DNA of 64,000 nucleotides, from assembly GCF_016086655.4 (NCBI RefSeq), contig NC_052136.2, positions 57,714,492 to 57,778,491 on the forward strand, read 5' to 3'. Each line of letters starts with the position of its first letter. Position 1 is the first letter of the stretch. This document shows, piece after piece, positions 12,504 through 22,734 of this stretch. The notes below the pieces were generated by a model. It was not told the origin of the DNA. It made no database searches and saw nothing but the letters and a program-made list of their open reading frames with translations. The DNA comes from Lepeophtheirus salmonis (taxonomy: Eukaryota; Arthropoda; Copepoda; Siphonostomatoida; Caligidae). A program made the translations under genes and the position numbers.

Positions 12504-13050
12504 CAAGTGATGATCCCTTGAAAGAGTATTTTCCCTGGAATGAGAAGTCATGTGTGGTAGAGCAATCACTTCTCGAACATCTCTATAGGACTGAGCGCTT
12601 GGAATCCCTCTACTATTTGTCCAATTGTCATCAGTATCTCCAGATGACACGAGTCCCACGCCACTTCCTCCTCCTCGGAAATGTGAGTGGGGTAGAGTAT
12701 GGTGATGATGATGATACGCACTTGTTGCGGCTGTTCCTACTGACTCGGGACCCGTAAGAAGAGCTGCCATATTAATCACATGTCCGTTTCCAACAAGGGA
12801 TGTATGATGCAAATGTGAGCTCGTTGTAGCAGCAGCGGCTGCAATGAGTGCGGAATCCGTTTGAACACTTACGGAAATTGAAGGGATGGCTGAACCGTTG
12901 GGATTGTTGCTGTTATTATTAGATACATGATGGGCATTGCTGTTGTTGTGAACACCAAGGCCCCCAGTCGAGAGTGAAGAGGGGGACATTTGAAAACTTT
13001 GATGAAGTCGACGTCTCATGTAGTTCTTTTCACATCGATATATTACAAAA
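12504..13050 (-). CDS. Host-gene internal exon, low-complexity His/Asn/Ser-rich, product unknown
   Basis: A 547-nt exon bounded by a polypyrimidine/CAG acceptor and a GTAAGT donor. One base completes a split codon, then 182 codons run open. The product begins FVIYRCEKNYMRRRLHQSFQ, which looks like the end of a membrane helix followed by a basic cytoplasmic juxtamembrane segment (inference). It continues with Asn/Ser/His-rich stretches, an Ala run, a five-His run, a Gly-rich patch, and ends in a charged segment (SYRDVREVIALP, SRENTLSRDHHL). The base composition is far richer in G+C than the surroundings. This fits an arthropod receptor or adhesion protein cytoplasmic tail, but I do not recognise the family. 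The internal ATG at 13019 need not be a start. Neighbouring exons were not found in the window. Confidence 0.75.
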
Positions 13051-13064
13051 CTGTAAGAGAAAAC
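13051..13064 (-). other. Splice acceptor (TTTTCTCTTACAG)
   Basis: Minus-strand reading gives a pyrimidine tract ending in CAG immediately before the open frame. This is a good 3' splice site; the intron before it is phase 1. Confidence 0.65.
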
Positions 13065-14483
13065 ATTGTTCTTTAATTATTAATCATTTTAATGTATATA
13101 AAAGTAGCCATTTATTAATATATTTCCTCTACAAAAAAAAAAAAAAAAGAAAACCTTTTCGGCTCGGAGCAATAAAAAAAATAACATACTCATTATATGA
13201 GGTTTTTCAGGTCATTTTAGGGAACATGTGCTCTACAAACCGTTTTAGTTTAAAAAAAGAGATTTTTGTGTCGAAAAAACCATTTTGAGGCATATTTGTT
13301 TCAATGAGTTTAAAATTCTACTTTTTGGATTCTTTAGTATTAGAGAAAAAATGAATTCTTGGGTAGATATTGGCCATTTTTAGGCAAATATGTATATATG
13401 AGTCAAAAATTGCAAATTTTATACTTTAGTATTTTGATAAATAATCAGTAAAAAAATAGGCCATCTAATTTTTAATAATTTAAGATGTCTAAGATGTGCT
13501 CAATGATCTGTAGTTTCCTCTGTTTTTACAAACATAAAAGAAGGTTTGGAAATCTCCTTATACTGCAAGTCAAAGTCGAGTCTTAAGTCTCTGGTGAGAA
13601 GTCCTAATCTTTTAATATTTTCATGGAGTACACTTCAAGTCCTCAGAATTATAAAATTAATTGAAAGAGTACTTTATATCCATTGAAAAATTTGAAAAAT
13701 CCTCCCCTCTGAACATAATATCTCGAAATTCCACCTTAGTTTATGTGATAGTTGTTGAGCAAAAATGAGAGACAAAATAGGAACAGTCTATTTAGTACAT
13801 TCATAATATTGTAATAAGTCATGTAAAAAGGTTATCTCTTTTGTGTGTATGATTTTGGCTTCTTCATTCAAACTAATTGCACATTATAAGTACACATTTA
13901 TATGTATTTGCAATTCGTTATATCTTTTTGTTGGCAAAAAGTTATATGGAATCATACATATGTAATGGCTTTAAAAACGTCTTCATTAGTAACCATAATA
14001 GTACTTTATATCCGGTTAAAGGGCCTTTTTAATTTGTTTAGTAGGCATTTAATTGCTATTGTTTATGAGTAGATTGTTAATAATTAATTAATACATTAGT
14101 TGTTGTTGTACAAATATCAATTTCAGAAATAGTTTGAATAGTGCATCATATGATTTATAAATTGAAATATTTTTTAAGTCGTAATACAAAGGCTAATTAT
14201 TTTTAGTTTATAGTAAGTAAGGTATGAAGGTAACAAGACATCTTAATTAATTATACAGAAATGGCTACTTTTAAAATAACAAATTGATTTTTTTATGAGT
14301 TTGTACAGGAATTTTTCCCGTCCCAATGGTATAATTTTCTGAATGACTAATTTAATTGTACACAAAGCGTCATGTATAATTAATAACTTTGATTTAGTAC
14401 ACAGTAAGGCATGAGCTTTATTTACTTATATTAGGCTGTTTACAAAACAAGTGTTGGTGGTGCCATATTATGGTAAAATTATA
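13065..14483. other. A+T-rich, probable intron of the 12504 exon
   Basis: It contains a poly-A run near 13132 and a GAGTC/AAGTC-rich patch at 13568-13660. No exon-like sequence was recognised. Confidence 0.45.
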
Positions 14484-15560
14484 CAGGGTTCTAAAGCAAA
14501 ATGTGGACTGAATGACTGATTGTTAGAAAAATGTGAACAATTTCATTTTTTGAAAAATAATTTTGAAATTTTTTTAAACAAAATTTTGAGGCACGACCTT
14601 TGTGAGCATGCTCACTCAATATGGTTACCCTCAGCAGTAAATACAGCCTCTACACGGCGACGGAAAGACTTGTAGGACTTGATGATGAACTTCTCGGACA
14701 AGTTGTTGCACTTCTTCACAGGGAAGGTCTTCGGGGAGTCCACATTCGGTTGAGATGTCCGATTAGTCTGCCTCTACAATGTGCCCTACACAGCAAGTCC
14801 AACACGTTCAAATCCGGCAAAAAATAATACTCACATGTCTTTGCGCCAAAAATCAGCCATGTTGTTGGCGCAGAACTTCTGGCATTTGGTCGACGTGTGT
14901 GGGGGTGCACTATCTTTGGTCTACACATAGCTGTGTATGGGTAGGTGGCCTTGAGCCATAGCAGTATGGTGAACCTTGGCACCTTGTAGTGGGCCTGCTG
15001 GGTGATTTTCTCACCAGCCTTAAAAAATAAGGGAGGTATCTTCTTGCTGTCGGACGCCACGCCCCCAGGACTATTGTTTGGGCCAGGAGTTTTGTACGGA
15101 ACCCCCCTTTGGCCTCCTCTGGTAATCCCCTAAGCCAATGGTCGTTCTGACGGCTGTAGACCTGCTCCACCGAAAATCTTCATGTAACAGAAATTTTTTA
15201 CTGTAGATTCATTTTCCTTGATCCCCGCGCGAACTTAATAATATAATATATGATATGTGGCATTTCCTCCTTCACAGCCCTCCTGATTGTCCCCTTGTCC
15301 ACGTCAAACTAGTTAGAGAGGTGATTCATGGATTTTGTGGGCTCCCCTTGATTTTCTTCTTCAGGTGCCCCAGAAACACAGAATCCCTCTTCAAAAATCT
15401 CCAAAATATTGGGAGAGCACCAACGCAGGCTTCTTGCTGGATAGTCAAAATGTGGCTTTGGGGGTAGCATGCAAACCAGTAGCAAAGTTCCACACGATGG
15501 TGCTGAAGAAGGCATCCCTGGGATGCCCTATCACAAGAAAATGGGGCCATGTCGCAATAG
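14484..15560 (-). mobile_element. maT-like (DD37D) transposon, nearly full but frameshifted
   Basis: Minus strand. The 3' terminal repeat starts after TA at 14482-14483 (CAGGGTTCTAAAGCAAAATG, shared with 51513). The transposase ends at 14612 with the family tail RRRVEAVFTAEGNHIE. Going upstream: VDSPKTFPVKK helix, NVLDLLC (from NPLDY), NMADFWRKDM, LWLKATYP, MASDSKKIPPLFFKAGEKI (15060), VYSRQNDHWL (15170), STVKNFC, then an N-terminal part with HLKKKIKGSPQNP and MNHLSN (about 15300-15400). At least four frameshifts or stops separate these blocks. The HTH helix itself is unclear and the 5' terminal repeat was not found. Same family as 49703-50600. Dead copy. Confidence 0.85.
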
Positions 15561-16805
15561 GTGAATTTAATTTTAAAGAAGTCCTTTGCTGGATAAATTA
15601 TTGAAATTCATCCGGCGTGTGTTTTTATAAGTTTTGCTATAGTTTATTTATACAATTATTTAAATAAATAATTTTACTAATTAATTCCTACGAACATTTA
15701 TTAAAAATCGACGAAATCTCGAATATACGAAGTGTATTTACAAATATTTCATTATTCTTAGAGTGGTTTTTATTTGTTTTAACGGACTTTAATTAATTTA
15801 TGGTGTGTGTACATTATTGATATATATATAGTATTTTTCTCTATTAATCAATTACCAGTAAAATTGGTGTGGAATAGAAGAGGAAAAAACAAAAACAAAA
15901 TGCAACTATTTAAGACCATAATGTTAAAAATAATAGTAAACAAATTACCAAATTTGAATATACCAAAAATAAGATTTATTTATAACAAAAATGTTTTTTT
16001 TTTTTTCAAAAGTAAAGAATAAATACAAAAATCCATGAAAAGATTTTAAAGAATTTTCTCCTAAATGGATTTTTTCTATCCATATTTTTAATAGTTTAAA
16101 ATCTCGGAAGACAACAAAAGACGTCTAAACTTTTCATCTGTCAGAAACAATGCAAACTTTGTAGACATGCATTCTGGTATTTAAAAAAATCAAAATCGAT
16201 TGATAATTGAGTTCAAAATGAGAAATAACGACTTCTTTTTGATCAGATCTTGATATGTAGCAAAAATTTCCCTTCCAATAAAGAGACGTCTATCAATAAT
16301 ACATTATTGGTTATGAACATATATATTTATGAACCAATAAAATGACATATGTGTTAATATACATAGCATGTCTAAAATGATTACTTATGTTTATTAAAGG
16401 TAGTATTTTATAGAACACGGTAAATAGAATCACTACCTTGACTTGGAACAGCTTATCCATAAATTCTAAATGTTAATCAACACACTTCTCATTTATGGGC
16501 TATTATTCCAATCGAGGGGCATCAAAATTTGCATAATTTTACACAAATTATGATAATAGTAAAAAAAAAAATTATGCATGTTTTTGATGCACCTTGTGTT
16601 TACATGGCTAAAAAAAAAAACATTAACGGGACACCTTAATGAACATCCTTCATTATGACGTATCTATTTATTCAGGAAATATAATCCCCAAAAATTTGTT
16701 AAACTTTGTTGGATAAATATATGATATTTATATATTGGTATTCAGGGATGTTAATGAATCTTATCATAAGAACTGTCCCACTTTATCCGTGTTAAACTCT
16801 ATTTA
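15561..16805. other. A+T-rich DNA, nothing recognised
   Basis: Poly-A and poly-T tracts only; no supported gene or repeat. Confidence 0.5.
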
Positions 16806-16808
16806 CGA

Positions 16809-16830
16809 GCAATGTCTGAAAAGTTTCCGA
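16809..16830. repeat. Possible solo mariner terminal repeat
   Basis: GCAATGTCTGAAAAGTTTCC resembles the left end of the mariner element at 26232 (CAATGTTGGCCTGAAAAGTTTCC). No transposase follows. Confidence 0.35.
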
Positions 16831-16985
16831 TCGCAACGTGAAGATGGCTGCCCTTTGTAAATATAAGCTAGTCACATCTATCTACCAGGGGTCTATGTAT
16901 TAAAATTTGAACAATTTTAATTTTAAACTCCAACAAGATATGATTTATTAATTAACTATATCATTTTAACAAAATTTTATCTATC

Positions 16986-17420
16986 ATGGCGTGCCAGTGC
17001 TGCCTGACAATGGCTTTGAGGGCCTCGGTGTTTGAATGATGGACACTACAGGCCTTCCCCTCGACAGACACTCAAAAGGTGTAGTCAATGGAGTTGGCAT
17101 CAGTGTTGTAGGGGCCCAAAATCATTTTCAAAAAAGAGATCAAAAGAACTAAAGAGACTCATTTAAAAGAGTCTCACAACGAAAGAGATGGGTTTCTATC
17201 TTTGCTGGTGTCAAATGGTTGGCTCTCCTACTTCACAACGCTCTTTCATCCACCTTTTTTGTTAACTCTCTAGACAGTCTGCTATGAAATTCTGAGATCT
17301 CCTGTATGGACCCTCGTAGACTTGAGGGGATTGCCCTGGGCTGTTTTATTTTACTCCTCCTGCTCCAGAGCCTTTCTTTTATCTCCAAGTGTTATTTTCT
17401 CGACTTGAGCGTAAGCTAAA
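16986..17420 (-). mobile_element. Internally deleted maT-like transposon, copy B
   Basis: Minus strand, same family as 9733-10262. From 17420 downward it has a linker similar to copy A at the DNA level (shared AGGAGATCTCAGAATTTC-type blocks), then jumps at about 17105 into FWAPYNTDANSIDYTF (degenerate SPDANPLDY with the third acidic residue), EGKACSVHH and NTEALKAIVRQHWHAMI. It stops near 16986 without the last helix. It keeps more of the right side than copy A, so the two copies have different deletion junctions or were trimmed separately. Confidence 0.7.
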
Positions 17421-17424
17421 AGCT

Positions 17425-18215
17425 TAGGGTTTTTTTTGTTACTAATTGTTTATGCTTCAATATATCAGAATATAAATTCATTTCAATCAGTTAATAATCA
17501 AAGTTTCAGCCATTTTTAACACGAAGCTTTTATGTCTCAGTCGTTTGATATTAAATAGATTCAAACATTAGCAGACACATAAAGGCATGTTGTATTAAAA
17601 TTTGACGCGTCTTAGTCAATCCAACTCGGAGTAATGAAACCAAAAACAAAAAGTGTCTCAAAACAATGACTTTGCAGAGAAAAACGGCAAGTACTATTTG
17701 GACAGATATATATTATTATACAGAAATATATTAAAACTGACTTTGTCACAATTTGTATATAAATACTTTCCCCTTTATCCCTTACCTTTAATTAAAAAAG
17801 AGTTTACTAAGTTTCACTGATACTTTCAGAACATGTAATTTCTACTCTTACTTCTTGGTATAATTCCTATTCATAGTGAATACTTATATCATTCGGTATA
17901 GTTTTGTAGACAAAACTATTTCAGCACTTAAGTAGTTATCTTGACTTATATTCATATAAGATTAACATAAGAACCTTCCAAAATGATTTGCAATTCTTTT
18001 AAGATCCATAAAGCTAAAAGAAAAAAAAAATACCAGAAAGAGTTGCACATAAGAAAAAATCAAAGAATTATATCGTAGTTTTTGAAATTTGTACTAGGGG
18101 GTTGGGTCAATTTTAAAAATTTACATTTCAGGAATATAATACTAGCCGGAAATTTTAAATCTGGAACAAATTCAGACCTTCAATTGACTGTCAACCCTGA
18201 GATCTATATATCCAT
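17425..18215. other. A+T-rich DNA, nothing recognised
   Basis: No coding or repeat signal recognised apart from what may be the left margin of the next element. Confidence 0.45.
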
Positions 18216-18221
18216 TAAAGT

Positions 18222-18790
18222 GTGATCATCATATTTCGTAGACAAAAATTAAGATATCCACCAAATATGAATGCCTTGTGCCCTTTATTGTGTGCCTCCG
18301 TGGCGGCTGTATGTCCAATGAGATTATTGAGTTTACGAAGATGCCCAAATCAACTATTTACGATGTTACTAAGGCTTTTAAGGAGTCTAATTGGTCACAA
18401 ACACTTAAAAAGAATACTAATGGTCGAATTGGGCTAATAACTAAAAAAACATTGACGGAATACAGGATTCAAATGAATGAATATGTGGCCTCCTAGCTCT
18501 ACGGATCTAAATACCTCGTACTCCTTTGTCTGGAGCTACTTGGAGAGAGAGTCCAATGAACATGCACACAATATTGTTGTCTCTTTGGGTGCTTACATTC
18601 TCGAGGCAGTGGATAACATGAAGAAGGAGTTCTTCATCAAGGCCCGTACAAGGTTCAGGGTTAGGCTGGAGGTTGTAGTTGAAGCTGCCAGTGGTTGGTT
18701 TGAGGGATTAACTATAATATTGACCTCTATATGTAAGAGCAAAATATTTGTGAGTTTTGGAGTTAATTTTGGCGAAAAAATTGTAAAATA
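18222..18790 (+). mobile_element. Core-deleted maT-like transposon (HTH joined to C-terminus)
   Basis: The plus strand carries the N-terminal HTH region (FIVCLRGGCMSNEIIEFTKM, then PKSTIYDVTKAFKESNWSQ) at 18278-18420. The next recognisable block is NMWPPSSTDLNTS at 18480, then SFVWSYLERESNEHAHN, VDNMKKEFFIKA and the tail RFRVRLEVVVEAASGWFE at about 18720. The first and second acidic blocks are deleted, and HTH and tail are in different frames. Its right flank abuts the TA of the next element (18791). Terminal repeats were not resolved. Confidence 0.75.
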
Positions 18791-19536
18791 TAAAGGGAAT
18801 GGGGATCAAATTGTCGGCAAAATATTTTTCTACAAAAAACAACACAAAATATACATTTTTTAACTTTTTTATTGAACATCAAAACTATGACGAGTATATA
18901 GGTATAGAGTAGCCATTCATTCGACACAATAACCGTTGGCATCAATAACGGCCTCAATACGGCCTCTGAACCGGCCGCAGGCTCTTCTGACCATCTCATT
19001 GTCCATGTTGCCGAGTCCATCAGGCTGGCCTTGGTGCTATGGGGATGTATGTTGGTATGTCTCTCGACATAGCCCCAGACAAAATAGTCCAAAGGATTAA
19101 GGTCGGGAGAGTTTTGAGGCCACAAATCCTTGGTTACGACGTCATAACAGTTCTCGGTTAACCACTGCATGGAGATTTTGAACACATGGCAGGGTGCTGA
19201 GTCTTGTTGCCACACCCAATGCCTGTCTCCGGCCTTTATGGACCTGGTAGGGTCATCCTCGACCATCTTCTTCACCTTGTCGACAAAGTGGGTGTCCCTG
19301 ACCTTCCTGTCGGCGCCTTCCTCCTTGGGTGCCCTCTTTATGGTGGCATCAACATCCCAGGTGTCCTCTAGCTTCTTACAGATACGCTGAACAGTCTGTA
19401 AATTCACTCCTAAGGTTGAAGCAATCGTTGAATTGGAGATTTCACCTCCATTATTAACCAATGCAATGACTACGACGGACCTCGAAAGCTCCTCGTTCCA
19501 CTTATAGCTCTTTATCTCTTCATATGATGACGGCAT
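18763..19536 (-). CDS. Truncated maT transposase: HTH + partial DDD domain, 257 aa
   Basis: ATG at 19536. Residues ~1-60 form a winged/HTH-like domain (SNSTIASTLGVNLQTVQRI). Residues ~61-101 are the linker (FVDKVKKMVEDDPTRSIK). At 101/102 the frame joins directly to WVWQQDSAPCH (Asp112) and SPDLNPLDYFVWGYVERHT (Asp150). There are 37 residues between the two Asp, the DD37D signature of the maT group. The first catalytic block (SDEK..) and about 130-140 residues are missing. A small deletion at about residue 175 shifts the frame, so the true C-terminus (ACGRFRGRIEAVIDANG) lies in another frame and the annotated tail is spurious. It cannot transpose alone. It could still bind its terminal repeats as a repressor (inference). 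Expression unknown. Confidence 0.8.
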   Translation of the reverse strand: MPSSYEEIKSYKWNEELSRSVVVIALVNNGGEISNSTIASTLGVNLQTVQRICKKLEDTWDVDATIKRAPKEEGADRKVRDTHFVDKVKKMVEDDPTRSIKAGDRHWVWQQDSAPCHVFKISMQWLTENCYDVVTKDLWPQNSPDLNPLDYFVWGYVERHTNIHPHSTKASLMDSATWTMRWSEEPAAGSEAVLRPLLMPTVIVSNEWLLYTYILVIVLMFNKKVKKCIFCVVFCRKIFCRQFDPHSLYILQFFRQN

Positions 19537-19668
19537 GATGCTAACTGAACTATGGATCGTTTGCTGACGAGAATAGTTTTCCTATTTGGTGACCGGTTTT
19601 TTATTTGATAATGTCGTCTTCAAGTTATCAAGGTTTAAAGTAGGCGACAATTTGATCCCTGCTCCCTG
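18793..19668 (-). mobile_element. TA-flanked non-autonomous maT element with intact short transposase
   Basis: Imperfect terminal inverted repeats (about 22/27 by eye, sharing GGGATCAAATTGTCG) lie just inside TA dinucleotides at 18791-18792 and 19669-19670, giving an 876-bp element. It holds a 257-codon minus-strand frame (next entry) that lacks the middle of the transposase. The ends, the TA duplication and the long open frame together suggest a younger insertion than most copies here. Confidence 0.85.
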
Positions 19669-19670
19669 TA

Positions 19671-20624
19671 TTATCCTTAAATTTCCAGAATTTAATATCC
19701 CCACCATATATGTATGTTTATATATTAAATAAGGAGTCCACTTTCCTGCAAGAAACAACAAAAAACGTTGGATGTCTTACATGACCAATTACCCTGTCCA
19801 AGTTTTGATACAAGATTAACTTTTCTATACCTACTAGATTAATACTATTAACTGTTTGATTGATTTATTTCGTAGAATCACCGGACTGTTAAAATCCCGA
19901 GAAAAAAGACAAGTGACAATGCTGGGCAGTAATATTTATTCATTTTGTATGTAAATAATGTATTTCATATCTATAAGGGTATTGAAATGAAAAACCATAC
20001 TAAGATTAGAAAAACCCGTCCGTCCTGATGGAGTCCAGAATAAATGAGATATCGCCGCAGTTCACAATATTAATGTAAGTACATATTTCCTCTTTCAAAA
20101 TGTAATGTGACTTTTCTCCTTGTTAAATTTCCAAGTACTTGCTTACTAATTTTCCTCGCCCATGGGTAATCCATCATTTTTACATGTTCATTCAATAGGA
20201 ACAAGCTGGATACGTGTAAAGGTTAAAGCCAAACACAAAACAACTAGAGGAACTTACTAGTATGTACCAAGGTATTGAATACATACTTACATTAATAAAT
20301 TGATTACAAGACCATCAATCAACTTTCAAGAGCAAAAAAAAAAAAAAAAAAAAATGCTGGAAGGGAGTGTTCGATCCTCTTTTGAATGACATAGGTATAA
20401 TAATACTTTTTTAATACTTTATTTAAATAAATAATATAGAAAGCTGATTGTACGGAGTTCAATAGTTGTTGATGTTTTTGCTATAAAAAGGAAGTAGACT
20501 TTTTAATGGTTAGGACACATACAAAAAGTACATAAAAGAAGTGAATTAAAAAATTACACTTTAGAAGTACGATAAAAAATTATATTTCACGATTTTTGGA
20601 TAATACATTTATTTTGTAGTTATC
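19671..20624. other. A+T-rich DNA without recognised gene
   Basis: It includes a 20-base poly-A tract near 20334. No coding motif. Confidence 0.5.
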
Positions 20625-20626
20625 TA

Positions 20627-21264
20627 CATGGTGTACAAGCTATATATCTCGTCATTTTGGAGCACTCACTTGGGCAAACAGGGGTACTTAGGTGACTGAA
20701 TTTTTGTTCAAACATGAACCAATTGGAAAAAATGGAATCAATTGACAAATTCGTTGTCTCAAATATTTGGAAAAGGCGCGGAGCCCTCCATAGAAAATCA
20801 GCTGGGAGTGACAACGTAACAATTGCTTGAGCTTTGGGACTCACTGACACGTTTGTTCGTAAGGTTAGGAAGGAATTTGAGGACTCTAAAGGACTTGGCT
20901 CCCTGCCACACCTCTAAAAAATGATAGCCAGAGTTTTGGTCTCCAAACTTGCCGGATTTGAATCTGATGTTTTTTGTTATGGGGTGCGATCAAACTACAA
21001 ATCAACTGAACCCCGTGCAACAAAAAAAACGAACTTATGAGTCGAATCAAGAAGAAATTCCAGGATTTGCCTAGGGACCAAGTGGCGAAGACCTGTCCGT
21101 GCTTTCGAGCTCGTATATAGACTTTAATTGAGGCTGGAAGTGATCTTATTTAATAAAACAAGTCAGAATCCATCAAGCATTCAGAATCTGGTTATATTTT
21201 TTTACAATCTGATATCTGGTTGAAGAAAAACCCTTTTTGGAGCACAGATAGCTCGCACACCCTG
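20627..21264 (+). mobile_element. 638-bp deleted maT-like transposon (TACAGGGTG..AAGC ends)
   Basis: Ends CATGGTGTACAAGCTAT (left) and inverse CAGGGTGTGCGAGCTATC (right) lie just inside TA at 20625-20626 and 21265-21266. A remnant transposase starts at 20732 (MESIDKFVVSNIWKRRGAL), with a stop at codon 33, then LTDTFVRKVRKEFEDSKG. It jumps to the second acidic block (LAPCHTSKK), PNLPDLNLMFFVMG, and in further frames CFRARI.TLIEAGSDLI. The first acidic block is deleted. Relatives are at 36481, 40506 and 54896. Dead. Confidence 0.8.
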
Positions 21265-21266
21265 TA

Positions 21267-22705
21267 TATACATTGTACATAGGCAGATATGTTATAATGG
21301 GTATAAAACATTAATGCAGTTTTAATATATATCATGTTAAAACATATATATGTTGAAATGCACATGAAAATATTTTAATGCTCTTAGAGTAAATTCCATT
21401 TCTTTTGGGGTTTTCAAATCATCTAAAATAATTACTTCGTGATATAAGGTCATTTACAAAAATAATGTCAAAAATTGTTACTTCTTCATAGTACGGTAGA
21501 AGTAAGATACATCGAATCTGAATATATTAAATTTTCAGACACCTTGAACCAAGTATCCTTGCATCATTGTAAATCCTCTTCACTTACTTCGAATTTCTCT
21601 TATAATTCGTTTAGATTATCAACTTATAACTCTCCTTATTTTAGTCTACTACAATACTATTCTATCTAAAACTTTGGGTTGCAAACAAAGAAAGGATAAA
21701 AACTGTTATTAATAATTGAATCTCAAGAACGTGCCGTTGTTGAATCGGAGCCAAACAGATAGCAAGACCAAAAGTTATTGTAAAAAATGAAAAGCATTAT
21801 CAAAATATAAAAAAGTCTTGTCTTTTATTAAATAAAGGGACTCAGTTGATTAACTTGTTTGATAAAATGATAAAAGCAAGAAAATTACCTTTTTTCTACT
21901 TCTATTTAAAAAAGTAAAGCAACGCTATTGAAATCCAAAGAAATAGACCTATAAAGCAAGTCTTCAGTACTAATTTTTTTAGATAAATATGCCAATTTAG
22001 AAAGATATTGTCATATTTTGAACCAAATCTACAAAATACTTCATGTTCCAGATATATTACCCCTTCAATATTTCGTATTAGATAACATTCAAATTTAGTA
22101 TAAGATAGTCTAAAAAATATTTTATTGACATCTAAAGTACAATACCACTCGGGCTTCGAAACAAAAATATTGTATTGTTTAAAATTGCAAGTACTGATTT
22201 TCATTTTGATTACTTTCATTGCTTTACCAAAAAAAAGGGAAACTCACCGAATGTCAGATAACACTTTTACAATTCAAAACATGTGATTTTAAATAAGTAT
22301 AAATAAATATATAAATAATTTTAACTTTTTTTTCAAATTTTTTAATATTTGACTTTTTCCCATTCTCCAAGTTCTATAGAGCCTAAATTTACCTGTCATT
22401 TAGATTTTCGACCACAGCTATGCTATTAAAAGGTTTTTTTAAAAGTTAAATTTTGAACAGGTCTAGACTGGATCTGTATAACTAAATATTACACTTCAAT
22501 CGAAACTGAGTCCTAAAATTAATGTAAAAATAGATTTTAATCGAGAAAAAAAGTACTATGCTAATTTTTTTGTATAAATCTCCCAATACATAAAGTATTT
22601 TAAAGATATATTTGCTCGGGACAAGGAGGGAGAGGTCAATCATATTACCAATGGCCAATACAATTTTCTTAACGTATATCCCCCTTCCATGCGGGCGAGT
22701 GTTAG
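21267..22705. other. A+T-rich DNA, nothing recognised
   Basis: Open frames of 64 and 105 codons (21475, 21902) lack motifs. Confidence 0.5.
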
Positions 22706-22707
22706 GG

Positions 22708-22731
22708 TATTTTATAATGCATTATAAAATA
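22708..22731. repeat. Perfect 24-bp palindrome
   Basis: The two halves are exact inverse complements, TATTTTATAATG and CATTATAAAATA, with no spacer. It lies inside an unassigned 105-codon frame (22612-22929). Confidence 0.8.
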
Positions 22732-22734
22732 GTA

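Noticed and set aside
12518..12757. 79-codon plus-strand frame
   Set aside because: Antisense to the spliced, compositionally coding minus-strand exon.
15255..15604. 70- and 89-codon plus-strand frames
   Set aside because: Shadows of the minus-strand transposase remnant of the 14484 element.
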